Counted from the first letter of the stretch, positions 27,080 to 35,246 are shown. The stretch is 58,099 bases of DNA from Oxalobacteraceae bacterium UBA6704 (GCA_002454505.1 DKJA01000206.1:1-58099); one strand, 5' to 3'. Notes: a model not told the origin generated them from the sequence alone. Made by a program: numbers and translations.

Positions 27080-27838
27080 ATGAGCTTCCTGCACCCTTCC
27101 GGCCCCGTCATCGACCTCGGCGTGAACATCGACCACGTGGCCACGCTGCGCAACGCGCGCGGCACGCCGTATCCGGACCCGCTCCGCGCCGCGCTGCTGG
27201 CCGAGCAGGCCGGCGCCGACTGCATCACGCTGCACCTGCGCGAGGACCGCCGCCACATCAAGGATGCCGACGTCATCGCCCTCGCGCCGCAGCTGGTCAC
27301 GCGCATGAACCTGGAAGCGGCGGTGACGCAGGAGATGATCGACTTCGCCTGCCGCATCCGGCCGGCCGACGTGTGCCTCGTGCCGGAAAAGCGCACCGAG
27401 ATCACGACGGAAGGCGGCCTCGATGTCGTCCGCTTCCACAAGGAAGTGCAGACGGCGGTCAGGCAGCTGCAGGCCGAAGGCATCCGCGTGAGCCTGTTCA
27501 TTGATGCCGACGAAGCGCAGATCGCCGCCGCCGCCGACGTGGGCGCGCCCGTCATCGAACTGCATACGGGCGCCTATGCCGATGCCGCCGGCGACGAGCA
27601 ACTGAAGGAGCTCGAGCGCGTGAAGAAGGGCGTGCGGTGGGGCGTGCAGAAGGGCCTGAAGGTCAATGCCGGCCACGGCCTGCATTACACGAACGTGCAG
27701 GCGATCGCCGCGATCCCCGACATCGCGGAGCTGAACATCGGCCACGCCATCGTCGGCCACGCCGTGTTCGTCGGCTGGGAAAACGCCGTCCGCGAAATGA
27801 AGGCCATCATGGTGGCCACGCGGCTGGGAGCGCGATGA
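27080..27838 (+). CDS. pdxJ: Pyridoxine 5'-phosphate synthase
   Basis: Last step of de novo vitamin B6 synthesis, joining 1-deoxyxylulose 5-phosphate and 3-amino-2-oxopropyl phosphate. 252 residues with VIDLGVNIDHVATLRNARGT, CLVPEKRTEITTEGG and NAGHGLHYTN, the phosphate-binding and active-site motifs. It starts at ATG 27080, 14 bases after recO, and its stop overlaps acpS (ATGA). The order recO-pdxJ-acpS is conserved in proteobacteria. Confidence 0.98.
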   Translation: MSFLHPSGPVIDLGVNIDHVATLRNARGTPYPDPLRAALLAEQAGADCITLHLREDRRHIKDADVIALAPQLVTRMNLEAAVTQEMIDFACRIRPADVCLVPEKRTEITTEGGLDVVRFHKEVQTAVRQLQAEGIRVSLFIDADEAQIAAAADVGAPVIELHTGAYADAAGDEQLKELERVKKGVRWGVQKGLKVNAGHGLHYTNVQAIAAIPDIAELNIGHAIVGHAVFVGWENAVREMKAIMVATRLGAR

Positions 27839-28227
27839 TCCACGGCGTCGGCACCGACATCTGCAAGGTGCCCCGCATCGCCGAGGCCCTGCAGCGCAGC
27901 GGCGAGCGCTTCGCCCGCCGCGTGCTCGGGTCCGACGAACTGGCCGTCTATCGCGAGCGCAGTGCGCGCCATCCGCTGCGCGGCATACGCTACGTGGCCA
28001 CGCGCTTCGCCGCCAAGGAGGCGCTGTCGAAGGCGCTGGGCCTGGGCCTGCGGCCGCCGATGACGTGGCACACGGCGCAGCTGCTGAACGATGCGCTGGG
28101 CCGGCCGGAGATCGTCTGCGGCGGCGCGCTCAGGGACTACATGGAACAGAACCGGCTGGTGGCGAAGGTGTCCGTCAGCGACGAAGAGGAATACGCGGTC
28201 GCTTTCGTGATCGTCGAACAAGGCTGA
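27835..28227 (+). CDS. acpS: Holo-[acyl-carrier-protein] synthase
   Basis: Attaches 4'-phosphopantetheine to ACP (encoded at 15645). 130 residues with MIHGVGTDICKVPRIAE and the metal-binding FAAKEALSKALG helix. ATG 27835 overlaps the pdxJ stop by 4 bases, and the stop (28225-28227) shares one base with the uvrC start, so pdxJ-acpS-uvrC appear translationally coupled. Confidence 0.97.
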   Translation: MIHGVGTDICKVPRIAEALQRSGERFARRVLGSDELAVYRERSARHPLRGIRYVATRFAAKEALSKALGLGLRPPMTWHTAQLLNDALGRPEIVCGGALRDYMEQNRLVAKVSVSDEEEYAVAFVIVEQG

Positions 28228-30128
28228 TGACTGAACCGAACACCGAGCTGCAACCCGTGCCCCCAGTGCCGCCAGCGGAACCTGTGCCGACGCCGTCGGC
28301 ACGCGAGCAGGTGCTGGCCACCGTCGCCAAGCTGCCCAACCTGCCGGGCGTCTACCGCTATTTCGATGCGGAGGACAAGGTCCTCTACGTCGGCAAGGCG
28401 CGCGACCTGAAGAAGCGGGTATCGAATTACTTCCAGAAGAACCTGTCGAGCCCCCGCATCGCGATGATGGTGGAGCGGATCGCGCGGCTGGAAACCACGG
28501 TCACGCGCAGCGAGGCCGAGGCGCTGATCCTGGAAAACAACCTGATCAAGTCGCTGCAGCCCCGCTTCAACATCCTGTTCCGCGACGACAAATCGTATCC
28601 GTATCTGAAACTGACGGGCGACCCCGTGCCGCGCATGGTGTACTACCGCGGCGCCGTCGACAAGAAGAACCAGTACTTCGGGCCTTTCCCGTCCGCGTGG
28701 GCCGTCAAGGAATCGATGCAGATCCTGCAGCGCGTATTCCTGCTGCGCACGTGCGAGGACAGCGTCTACCAGAACCGCACGCGACCCTGCCTGCTGCACC
28801 AGATCGGCCGCTGCAGTGCGCCATGCGTGAACCTGATCACGCCGGAGGATTACCGCACGGACGTCAACAACGCCGCCCGCTTCCTGCGCGGCCGCACGAC
28901 GGAAGTGATGGAGGAACTCGAGCAGAAGATGCACACGTATGCGTCCGACCTGAAGTTCGAGCAGGCGGCCGGCGTGCGCAACCAGATCCAGTCGCTGTCG
29001 AAAGTGCTGCACCAGCAAAGCATGGAGACGACCGACCAGGACGTCGACATCATCGCCGTGGTGGTGCAGGGCGGCCGCGCCTGCGTCAACCTGGCGATGG
29101 TGCGGGGCGGCCGCCACCTGGGCGACCGCGCCTACTTCCCGTCGCACCTGATGGATGCGGAGGCGGTGGCCGAGCAGGCGATCGAGGTGGAGGTGCTGAC
29201 CGCCTTCCTGGTGCAGCACTACACGGAAAAATACATCCCCGGCGTGCTGATCCTGAACATCGAATTCGACCAGCCGGAGCTGATCCTCGCGCTGCAGGAG
29301 CAGTGCGGCCACCGCATCAACCTGCTGTTCCAGCCGCAGGGCCAGCGCCGCCAGTGGCTGGAGCTGGCGCAGAAGGGCGCCGAGATCTCGCTGGCGCGGC
29401 TGCTGTCGGAGCAGGGCTCGCAGCAATCGCGCACGCAGGCATTGGCGGATGCGCTGGGCATCGAATGCGAAGACTTGTCGACGCTGCGCGCGGAGTGCTT
29501 CGACATCAGCCACACGCAGGGCGAGGCGACGCAGGCTTCGTGCGTGGTGTTCCATCACCACCAGATGCAGAACAGCGAATACCGCCGCTACAACATCAAC
29601 GACATCACGCCCGGCGACGATTACGCGGCGATGCGCCAGGTGCTGACGCGCCGTTATGAAAAGGTGGCGAATGGCGATGGCGTGATGCCGGACATCGTGC
29701 TGATCGACGGCGGCAAGGGGCAAGTGGAAATGGCCCGGCAGGTGTTCGTCGAACTGGGGCTGGATATCGGCCTGATCGTCGGCGTGGCGAAAGGCGAGGG
29801 CCGGCGCGTCGGCCTTGAGACGCTGGTGTTCGTCGATGGCCGCGCACCGCAGGAGCTGGGCAAGGAATCGGCCGCGCTGATGCTGGTGGCGATGATCCGC
29901 GACGAAGCCCACCGCTTCGCCATTACCGGCATGCGCGCCAAGCGTGCCAAGGCGCGGCAGACGTCGCAGCTGGAAGAGATCGAAGGCATCGGCAGCAAGC
30001 GCCGCCAGCGCCTGCTGGCCCGCTTCGGCGGCCTGCGGGGTGTCAGCAATGCCAGCGTGTCGGACCTGATGTCGGTGGAGGGCATTTCGGCCAAGCTGGC
30101 CGAGGAGATCTACCGGCGGCTGCATTAA
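28227..30128 (+). CDS. uvrC: Excinuclease ABC subunit C
   Basis: Makes both incisions in nucleotide excision repair. 633 residues: GIY-YIG nuclease (LPGVYRYFDAEDKVLYVGKA, ~residues 35-110), UVR motif (QKMHTYASDLKFEQAAGVRN), RNase H-like nuclease (ECFDISHTQGEATQASCVVF; LIDGGKGQ) and tandem HhH motifs at the C-terminus (IEGIGSKRRQRLLARFGGL). The Pro-rich N-terminal 25 residues are an extra before the nuclease. ATG 28227 is used as the coupled start. Followed by pgsA after 112 bp, the order seen in E. coli (uvrC-pgsA-glyW-cysT). Confidence 0.97.
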   Translation: MTEPNTELQPVPPVPPAEPVPTPSAREQVLATVAKLPNLPGVYRYFDAEDKVLYVGKARDLKKRVSNYFQKNLSSPRIAMMVERIARLETTVTRSEAEALILENNLIKSLQPRFNILFRDDKSYPYLKLTGDPVPRMVYYRGAVDKKNQYFGPFPSAWAVKESMQILQRVFLLRTCEDSVYQNRTRPCLLHQIGRCSAPCVNLITPEDYRTDVNNAARFLRGRTTEVMEELEQKMHTYASDLKFEQAAGVRNQIQSLSKVLHQQSMETTDQDVDIIAVVVQGGRACVNLAMVRGGRHLGDRAYFPSHLMDAEAVAEQAIEVEVLTAFLVQHYTEKYIPGVLILNIEFDQPELILALQEQCGHRINLLFQPQGQRRQWLELAQKGAEISLARLLSEQGSQQSRTQALADALGIECEDLSTLRAECFDISHTQGEATQASCVVFHHHQMQNSEYRRYNINDITPGDDYAAMRQVLTRRYEKVANGDGVMPDIVLIDGGKGQVEMARQVFVELGLDIGLIVGVAKGEGRRVGLETLVFVDGRAPQELGKESAALMLVAMIRDEAHRFAITGMRAKRAKARQTSQLEEIEGIGSKRRQRLLARFGGLRGVSNASVSDLMSVEGISAKLAEEIYRRLH

Positions 30129-30240
30129 ACGGAAGCTATCGAATCGTGCTTGCTGGCATTAGCACGGCTGGCAGGGTAGACTAGCGGCGCGCATCGATAC
30201 AATTCGTACAATTCGCACAATTCCCACAAGCCGCTGCCTT

Positions 30241-30825
30241 ATGCCCTTCAATATACCGATCCTGCTGACCTGGTTGCGCGTTGCGCTGATTCCCCTGGTC
30301 GTAGGCGTGTTCTACCTGCCGCCCGCCTGGTTGCCGATGGAAGACCGCAATCTCTCCGCCACCCTGGTGTTCATCGTGGCCGCGGTCACCGACTGGTTCG
30401 ACGGCTTCCTGGCCCGGCGCTGGAACCAGACGTCGGCCTTCGGCGCCTTCCTCGACCCCGTCGCCGACAAGCTGATGGTGGCCGGCGCGCTGCTCGTGCT
30501 GGTGCAGCTGGACCGGTGCAATGCGATCCTCGCCTTCATCATCATCGGCCGCGAGATCACCATCTCCGCGCTGCGCGAGTGGATGGCGCAGATCGGCGCA
30601 TCGAAATCGGTGGCGGTGAACTCGATCGGCAAGATCAAGACAGCCGCGCAAATGACGGCCATCCCCGCGCTGCTGTACTACGACGTGATCTTCGGTGCGA
30701 TCGATACGCGCTTCTGGGGTGAAAAGCTGCTGTGGCTGGCCAGCGTGCTGACGGTGTGGTCGATGCTGTATTACCTGCGCAAGGCGTGGCCGCTGATCAA
30801 GGAAAAATCCGGCATGCTGAATTGA
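30241..30825 (+). CDS. pgsA: CDP-diacylglycerol--glycerol-3-phosphate 3-phosphatidyltransferase
   Basis: Makes phosphatidylglycerol phosphate at the inner membrane. 194 residues, several membrane helices, with the CDP-alcohol phosphotransferase motif DWFDGFLARRWN followed by GAFLDPVADK. The N-terminus MPFNIPILLTWLRVALIPL is typical. The stop codon TGA (30823-30825) lies inside the 8-bp duplication created by the IS element behind it, so the protein itself is intact. Confidence 0.96.
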   Translation: MPFNIPILLTWLRVALIPLVVGVFYLPPAWLPMEDRNLSATLVFIVAAVTDWFDGFLARRWNQTSAFGAFLDPVADKLMVAGALLVLVQLDRCNAILAFIIIGREITISALREWMAQIGASKSVAVNSIGKIKTAAQMTAIPALLYYDVIFGAIDTRFWGEKLLWLASVLTVWSMLYYLRKAWPLIKEKSGMLN

Positions 30826-30828
30826 TTT
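30821..30828. repeat. Left target-site duplication ATTGATTT
   Basis: ATTGATTT directly precedes the left inverted repeat and recurs at 31993-32000 directly after the right one; 8 bp is the duplication size of the IS1595 family. It contains the pgsA stop codon. Confidence 0.9.
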
Positions 30829-30879
30829 GGCTCTGTCACCCGACGTTGTTGAATGATCCGTGGAAGCCGGCGCTGACGA

Positions 30880-31860
30880 TCAATGAAGCGATGCAGCCGG
30901 TTGCCGCATGATCGCCGCCAGCAGAAACTGCTCCGGCGTCTCGATGCTGTGTGTATCGAGCGCGCGGCGCCAGCCGAGATAATTCGGCAAGTAGCGGCTG
31001 GCCACACCGCGGAACCGCGCCAGCCAGCCTTTGAAGCGGCTGTGATAGCCATTTACATTTTGTAAGTGATACGGGCCGTCGACACGCACGCCGGCCCGCT
31101 GATTGAGCGGCTTGTGGGCAATACCGGCTTCCTGGGCGAACCTCTGGTACGCCATGGCGCCATCGGTGACCAGCACGGCATCCCGTGCCAGCACGGGACG
31201 CAGGCAGTGGCCCGCCTGGTACGCCGACACCGGCCCGCGGCCCGTGACCCAGTCCAGCGTATTGCCGGCCCGGTCGCGGGCCACGAGGATGCAGTCGTGC
31301 TGCTTCGTGATGCCGCGCGTGTCGGCCACGCCGCCCAGGTGGCGTGCCGGCCGGGTCAGATTGCGCGAGCCTTTCTGCGATTCGAGCAGATACGTCTCGT
31401 CCGCCTCGACGATGCCCCGCACCTGCGCTGGCCGCTTCCGTTGCGCGCCGGCGAGAAAGCGGTGCCGCCACCGAAAGCTCGTGTTGCGGTGAATCGCCAC
31501 CGTCTCGGCTGCCTTGCGGACGGTCTTCGAATCGAGCATGCATTCGAGATACGGCAGCCATTTGCCGCGCAGCCGCAGATGGGCCAGCGGCGTGCCGGTC
31601 AACGCGTTGTAGGTGCGGCGGCAGTCCCGGCAGCGGTAGCGTTGCAGCCCGGACGCGTAGCCGTGCCGGTAGATGCACGTGCCGTGACAGTGCGGGCAGC
31701 CGGGATGGTGGCGGCCATGCTGCTCGATCGTATCCAGGCACAGGCTGTGTGCTGCGAAGGCGGCGGCCAGGTCGCGCACCGTGGCGACCTGCTTGCGCGA
31801 CAGGCACGCCAATTGGCGGCGCAGGCGTTCGACGAACTGGTTGAAGGACGGTGTTTTCAC
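30880..31860 (-). CDS. IS1595-family transposase (DDE, ISXO2-like)
   Basis: 326 residues. An N-terminal zinc ribbon (CPHC at ~55-58 and CRDC at ~77-80) is followed by a helix-turn-helix-like region and a DDE-type domain with Asp154 (VEADETYLLE), Asp233 (LVTDGAMAY) and Asn270 (LQNVNGYHSRFKG), i.e. DD(36)N, a spacing used within IS1595. GTG at 31860 is chosen because GGAGG lies 6 bases upstream; the frame is open to 31920. No frameshift or stop interrupts it, so it may be active. Confidence 0.93.
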   Translation of the reverse strand: MKTPSFNQFVERLRRQLACLSRKQVATVRDLAAAFAAHSLCLDTIEQHGRHHPGCPHCHGTCIYRHGYASGLQRYRCRDCRRTYNALTGTPLAHLRLRGKWLPYLECMLDSKTVRKAAETVAIHRNTSFRWRHRFLAGAQRKRPAQVRGIVEADETYLLESQKGSRNLTRPARHLGGVADTRGITKQHDCILVARDRAGNTLDWVTGRGPVSAYQAGHCLRPVLARDAVLVTDGAMAYQRFAQEAGIAHKPLNQRAGVRVDGPYHLQNVNGYHSRFKGWLARFRGVASRYLPNYLGWRRALDTHSIETPEQFLLAAIMRQPAASLH

Positions 31861-31941
31861 GGCTGCCTCCGTTGTCGGTGATGGCCATATCGGCTGGTCG
31901 ATATGGTTCAGACAACGCAACAGCAGGAAAGTTCAGGCCGT

Positions 31942-31966
31942 TTCAATAAGTTCGGGTGACAGAGCC
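31942..31966. repeat. Inner duplicate of the IS right terminal inverted repeat
   Basis: The 25 bases 31942-31966 repeat those at 31968-31992 with one substitution, giving two tandem right ends separated by a single T. The inner copy has CCCGAAC where the outer has CCCCAAC (read inward), so it resembles the left end (CCCGACG) slightly better. The outer copy abuts the target duplication and is the end that was used. Confidence 0.85.
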
Positions 31967-31992
31967 TTTCAATAAGTTGGGGTGACAGAGCC

Positions 31993-32000
31993 ATTGATTT
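31993..32000. repeat. Right target-site duplication ATTGATTT
   Basis: Matches the left copy at 30821-30828 exactly. Confidence 0.9.
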
Positions 32001-32023
32001 ATACGATTGGTGCAAGCAGGCCC

Positions 32024-32051
32024 TTGACAGTGCCGTGCCAACCTCTATAAT
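32024..32051 (+). promoter_or_regulatory. Consensus sigma-70 promoter of the tRNA array
   Basis: TTGACA at 32024-32029 and TATAAT at 32046-32051, both perfect consensus, with a 16-bp spacer and 51 bases before the first tRNA. A strong stable-RNA type promoter lying just outside the IS element. Confidence 0.85.
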
Positions 32052-32102
32052 GCTGGCCTGTTGTTGATGACTACACAGCTGTTTCAGATGAAGCGGCACG
32101 AA

Positions 32103-32178
32103 GCGGGAGTAGCTCAGTTGGTAGAGCGCAACCTTGCCAAGGTTGAGGTCGAGAGTTCGAGACTCTTCTCCCGCTCCA
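32103..32178 (+). tRNA. tRNA-Gly (GCC), copy 1
   Basis: 76 bases with acceptor GCGGGAG/CTCCCGC, D-arm, anticodon stem CAACC/GGTTG around TTGCCAA (anticodon GCC), T-arm GAGAGTTCGAGACTCTT and encoded CCA. First of four identical copies in this cluster. Confidence 0.98.
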
Positions 32179-32279
32179 GAGTTGTTGGCAATTGATGTAA
32201 AGCATCGCTGGAATTATCAAGATGTTTCTGCGATAATGTTTAGCTGTGATGCGTAGTTGGTGTCATGCAGTACCTGAAT

Positions 32280-32355
32280 GCGGGAGTAGCTCAGTTGGTA
32301 GAGCGCAACCTTGCCAAGGTTGAGGTCGAGAGTTCGAGACTCTTCTCCCGCTCCA
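32280..32355 (+). tRNA. tRNA-Gly (GCC), copy 2
   Basis: Identical over all 76 bases to the copy at 32103, with encoded CCA. It is separated from copy 1 by 101 bases. Confidence 0.98.
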
Positions 32356-32398
32356 TTCCGGTACAGTCGTTGTGAGAAGCAAAGCAGTAACACTCCAT

Positions 32399-32474
32399 GC
32401 GGGAGTAGCTCAGTTGGTAGAGCGCAACCTTGCCAAGGTTGAGGTCGAGAGTTCGAGACTCTTCTCCCGCTCCA
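32399..32474 (+). tRNA. tRNA-Gly (GCC), copy 3
   Basis: Identical to copies 1 and 2. It is preceded by CTCCAT, also found before copies 2/4-type junctions, with a 43-base spacer from copy 2. Confidence 0.98.
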
Positions 32475-32526
32475 GGTTTCCGGATCTCGGCGTATAACCG
32501 CGCTGACGTCTTTGAGCAGTACCTCA

Positions 32527-32600
32527 GGCGAGGTAGCAAAGCGGTTATGCAGCGGCCTGCAAAGCCGTGTAGACGGGTTCGACTCCCGTCCTCGCCTCCA
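32527..32600 (+). tRNA. tRNA-Cys (GCA)
   Basis: 74 bases with acceptor GGCGAGG/CCTCGCC, anticodon loop CTGCAAA (anticodon GCA), T-arm ACGGGTTCGACTCCCGT and encoded CCA. The neighbourhood pgsA-tRNA-Gly-tRNA-Cys matches the E. coli order pgsA-glyW-cysT. Confidence 0.97.
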
Positions 32601-32613
32601 AGTTTGACTCCAT

Positions 32614-32689
32614 GCGGGAGTAGCTCAGTTGGTAGAGCGCAACCTTGCCAAGGTTGAGGTCGAGAGTTCGAGACTCTTCTCCCGCTCCA
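32614..32689 (+). tRNA. tRNA-Gly (GCC), copy 4
   Basis: Identical to the other three glycine tRNAs and placed 13 bases after tRNA-Cys, at the end of the array just before a terminator. Confidence 0.98.
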
Positions 32690-32701
32690 GAATGTGCAGA
32701 A

Positions 32702-32731
32702 GGGCAGCCGATGTGGCTGCCCTTTTGCTTT
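32702..32731 (+). terminator. Intrinsic terminator of the tRNA array
   Basis: GGGCAGCC (32702-32709), loop GATGT, GGCTGCCC (32715-32722), then TTTTGCTTT. Strong stem directly after the last tRNA. Confidence 0.85.
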
Positions 32732-32758
32732 GCCCGTCCGCCAACTCAAGGAGCTCCC

Positions 32759-32956
32759 ATGGCCAGGAAAGAAGAACTCGACGAAGAAACGATGGCGTTC
32801 ATCCGCTGGTGCATCGAGGTGGAGGGCTTCCTGGTGGCCGGCGGCGCCACCATCGAGCAGGCCCAGGATCACATCGAAGAGCAGGTGGAATGGTTCACCG
32901 ACCAGTTCTACAACGACCTGACGCCGGAAGAGGCGGCCAAGGAAGCGCTGGCCTGA
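32759..32956 (+). CDS. Conserved-looking small acidic protein, function unknown
   Basis: 65 residues starting MARKEELDEETMAFIRWCIE and ending TPEEAAKEALA; strongly acidic and predicted helical, no membrane segment. AAGGAG lies 8 bases before ATG 32759. It stands alone between two similar terminators (32702-32731 and 32976-33000), so it must have its own promoter or arise by readthrough from the tRNA array. I do not recognise the family. Good initiation signal and codon use support it being real. Confidence 0.8.
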   Translation: MARKEELDEETMAFIRWCIEVEGFLVAGGATIEQAQDHIEEQVEWFTDQFYNDLTPEEAAKEALA

Positions 32957-32975
32957 TCGGCCTCGTAGCAGCAGA

Positions 32976-33000
32976 AGGCAGCCGGATGGCTGCCTTTTTT
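32976..33000 (+). terminator. Intrinsic terminator of the 65-residue protein gene
   Basis: AGGCAGCC (32976-32983), loop GGAT, GGCTGCCT (32988-32995), T tract to 33000. The T tract overlaps the stop codon of the convergent ABC ATPase gene. Confidence 0.85.
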
Positions 33001-34414
33001 ACGTCCGGCCCAGGGCTATCCCGCGGCTGGCCACGCGGCGCACGATATCGTCGTCATGCGAAACGAGCAGCAGCGCGCAGCCGCTGCCGCGCACGTGCTC
33101 CGTCAGCAACGCAAACACCTGCTGCTGCGTGACGGGATCGAGGCGCGACGTGGGCTCGTCGGCGAACACCAGCGCCGGCTGCATCAGCAGCACGCGGGCC
33201 AGTGCGATGCGCTGCAGTTCGCCGCCCGACACCTGGTGCGGCAGCCGGTCGAGCAGAGCTGGCGCCAGCCGCATGCTGGCCAGCAGGCCTTCCAGCCGTG
33301 CCCAGTCCAGCCGGTGCAGTTTCACCAGGTCGCGCAGCGACTGCCGCAGCGTGACGCGCGGTGCAAACGCCGCGCCGGGATCCTGCTGGATCTTCTGGAA
33401 CGCGGTCGGCGCCAGGCCGGCGGCCCGCGTGACGCGGCCCGTATCGGGCTTCAGCAGGCCCAGCACGAGATTGCCGAACGTCGTCTTGCCCGAGCCGCTG
33501 GGCCCGGTGACCGCGACGATGTCGCCGGCGGCGATGCGCGCGTCGACGCCGGCAAACAGCACCTGGCGGTCGAACGACTTGCCGACGGCATCGATCGTCG
33601 CGACGACGCCCGTGCCGGCGACGCCGGCGCCGGCCGGCCAGCTGGCCGGATCGGCAGCCAGCAGGCGCCGCGTGTAGTCATGCTGCGGTGTCGCCAGCAC
33701 GCCGGCCGCGTCGCCCTGTTCGATCATTTCGCCTTCGAGCATCACCGCCAGTTGCCCGCCCAGCGCGCGGGCCAGCCAGATGTCGTGCGTGATGCACAGC
33801 AGGCTGATGCCCTGCGCCTGCGCCGCCTGCAGCAGTGCCAGCACATCGCCGCGGCGGTCGGCATCGAGCCCCTTGGTCGGCTCGTCGACGATCAGCAGCG
33901 GCGCGCCGGCGGCATGCGTGGCCAGGAAGGCGACCCGCTGCGCCATGCCGCCGGACAGCATGAACGGGTATTGATGGGCCGCCTCCCGCAGGCCGAGGGC
34001 GGCCAGCGCCTTGTCGGCCAGCGCGCGCGCACCGGCCCGTGTACCGGTGCCGCCAACCAGCGCGTACGTTTCGGCGATCTGGCCGCGCACCCGCATCGTC
34101 GGATCGAGCGCCAGCCACGGTTCCTGCGGCAGCAGGGCGATGCGGCGGCCCCAGCCCGGATGGCGGCTGCGCTGGTCGGCGGCCGCGGTGCGCTGGCCGC
34201 CGATCGCCACGTGGCCGGTGCAGCGCAGCGGCGCCGGCAGGTTGCCCATGATGGCCTGCGCCAGCAGCGACTTGCCGGAGCCGCTCTCGCCCAGCAGCGT
34301 CAGCACGCCGCCGGCCGGGATGGCGAACGCGATGTCGCGCACCAGCGCCTGCTCGCCGTGCAGCACGGCGAGGCCTTCGACCGCCAGCGCGGGGATCGTC
34401 GAACGGTCAGTCAT
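32999..34414 (-). CDS. Fused double ATPase of a peptide/nickel-type ABC importer (DppD-DppF-like)
   Basis: 471 residues containing two complete nucleotide-binding domains. The first has Walker A GESGSGKS (~residue 42), signature LSGGM and Walker B LLIVDEPTKGLD; the second has Walker A GPSGSGKTT (~295), signature VSGGE and Walker B LVFADEPTSRLD. Peptide, nickel and opine importers of the PepT family normally use two separate ATPase proteins; here they are one chain of the combined size. The LSGGM and ITHDIW variants in the first half are mild departures from LSGGQ and H-loop norms. Last gene of a four-gene operon; its start overlaps the upstream permease by 8 bases. Confidence 0.93.
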   Translation of the reverse strand: MTDRSTIPALAVEGLAVLHGEQALVRDIAFAIPAGGVLTLLGESGSGKSLLAQAIMGNLPAPLRCTGHVAIGGQRTAAADQRSRHPGWGRRIALLPQEPWLALDPTMRVRGQIAETYALVGGTGTRAGARALADKALAALGLREAAHQYPFMLSGGMAQRVAFLATHAAGAPLLIVDEPTKGLDADRRGDVLALLQAAQAQGISLLCITHDIWLARALGGQLAVMLEGEMIEQGDAAGVLATPQHDYTRRLLAADPASWPAGAGVAGTGVVATIDAVGKSFDRQVLFAGVDARIAAGDIVAVTGPSGSGKTTFGNLVLGLLKPDTGRVTRAAGLAPTAFQKIQQDPGAAFAPRVTLRQSLRDLVKLHRLDWARLEGLLASMRLAPALLDRLPHQVSGGELQRIALARVLLMQPALVFADEPTSRLDPVTQQQVFALLTEHVRGSGCALLLVSHDDDIVRRVASRGIALGRT

Positions 34415-35246
34415 GCAGGCCCTTCTGCGGCGACAGCAACAGCAGGCCGAGCAGCGTCAGGAACAGCACCAGCACGGGCGCGCCCACCAGCCATGGCGCC
34501 TCGCCGTAATAGGGCAGCAGTTCGATCATCATCACACCCAGTTCGGGAGTCGGCGGCTGCAGGCCGACGCCGACGAAACCCAGCGCCGCCATCGCCAGCA
34601 CGGCGCCGGCCAGGCCGAAGCGCATCAGTGTGAACAGCCGCGGCAGCAGTTCCGGCAACAGGTGGCGGCGCACGATGTGCCAGGGGCCGAAGCCCAGCAG
34701 CCGCGCCGCTTCCACATGCGGGCTGGCCAGCAGGATGCGGCTGGCGGCGCGCACCACGCGGAAGTATTCCACCCACAGCGCCAGCGAAATGCCCACGTAC
34801 AGCGGCCAGAAGCCGCCCGGCGCAAATGCCGCCAGCAACAGCACGAGCAGCAGGCCGGGCAGGGCCAGCACGGCATCGGCCAGCGCGGCCAGCACGCGTT
34901 CCAGCCAGCCGCCGCGCCACGCCGCGAGCAGGCCGACCAGCGTGCCGGGAACGGCGGCCGACAGCACGCTGAGCAGCGCCAGCACCAGCGACAGCTGCGC
35001 GCCATGCGCCAGCCGCGCCAGCATGCTGCGGCCCAGCTGGTCGAAGCCCAGCGGATGCGCCAGGCTGGGCGCTTCGAGAAAGCGGTCGAGCTGCTGGCGG
35101 GCCGGATCGATGCCCACCAGCCACGGGCCGAGCAGGGCAAACAGGCCGATGATGACGAGCAGCGCGATGCCGGCAGCCTGCGCGCGGGTGAGGCGCCGGC
35201 GCACCGGCGTGTCGTGGCGCGCGTAGTCGGGCGGCAGCGCGGTCAT
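34407..35246 (-). CDS. ABC importer permease, DppC/NikC-like
   Basis: 279 residues with six hydrophobic segments and the N-terminal RRRLTRAQAAGIALLVIIGL typical of the C-type permease. The cytoplasmic EAA loop is visible as EAARLLGFGPWHIVRRHLLP. ATG 35246 overlaps the end of the B-type permease gene by 4 bases (35243-35246), implying translational coupling. It pairs with the B permease to form the membrane channel. Confidence 0.92.
   Translation of the reverse strand: MTALPPDYARHDTPVRRRLTRAQAAGIALLVIIGLFALLGPWLVGIDPARQQLDRFLEAPSLAHPLGFDQLGRSMLARLAHGAQLSLVLALLSVLSAAVPGTLVGLLAAWRGGWLERVLAALADAVLALPGLLLVLLLAAFAPGGFWPLYVGISLALWVEYFRVVRAASRILLASPHVEAARLLGFGPWHIVRRHLLPELLPRLFTLMRFGLAGAVLAMAALGFVGVGLQPPTPELGVMMIELLPYYGEAPWLVGAPVLVLFLTLLGLLLLSPQKGLHD

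Larger units (their letters stand above)
30829..31992 (-). mobile_element. IS1595-family insertion sequence, 1164 bp, complete
   Basis: Bounded by imperfect 25-bp inverted repeats starting GGCTCTGTCACCC (30829-30853 left; 31968-31992 right on the other strand), with perfect 8-bp direct repeats outside. It carries one transposase gene on the minus strand. The right end has a second, inner copy of the terminal repeat (31942-31966). The intact duplication and reading frame suggest recent insertion. It lies between pgsA and the tRNA array, leaving the tRNA promoter intact. Confidence 0.93.

Noticed and set aside
32103..32689. Direct repeats resembling a repeat array
   Set aside because: The repeated 76-mers fold as complete tRNA-Gly with CCA; spacers differ in length and one unit is tRNA-Cys.
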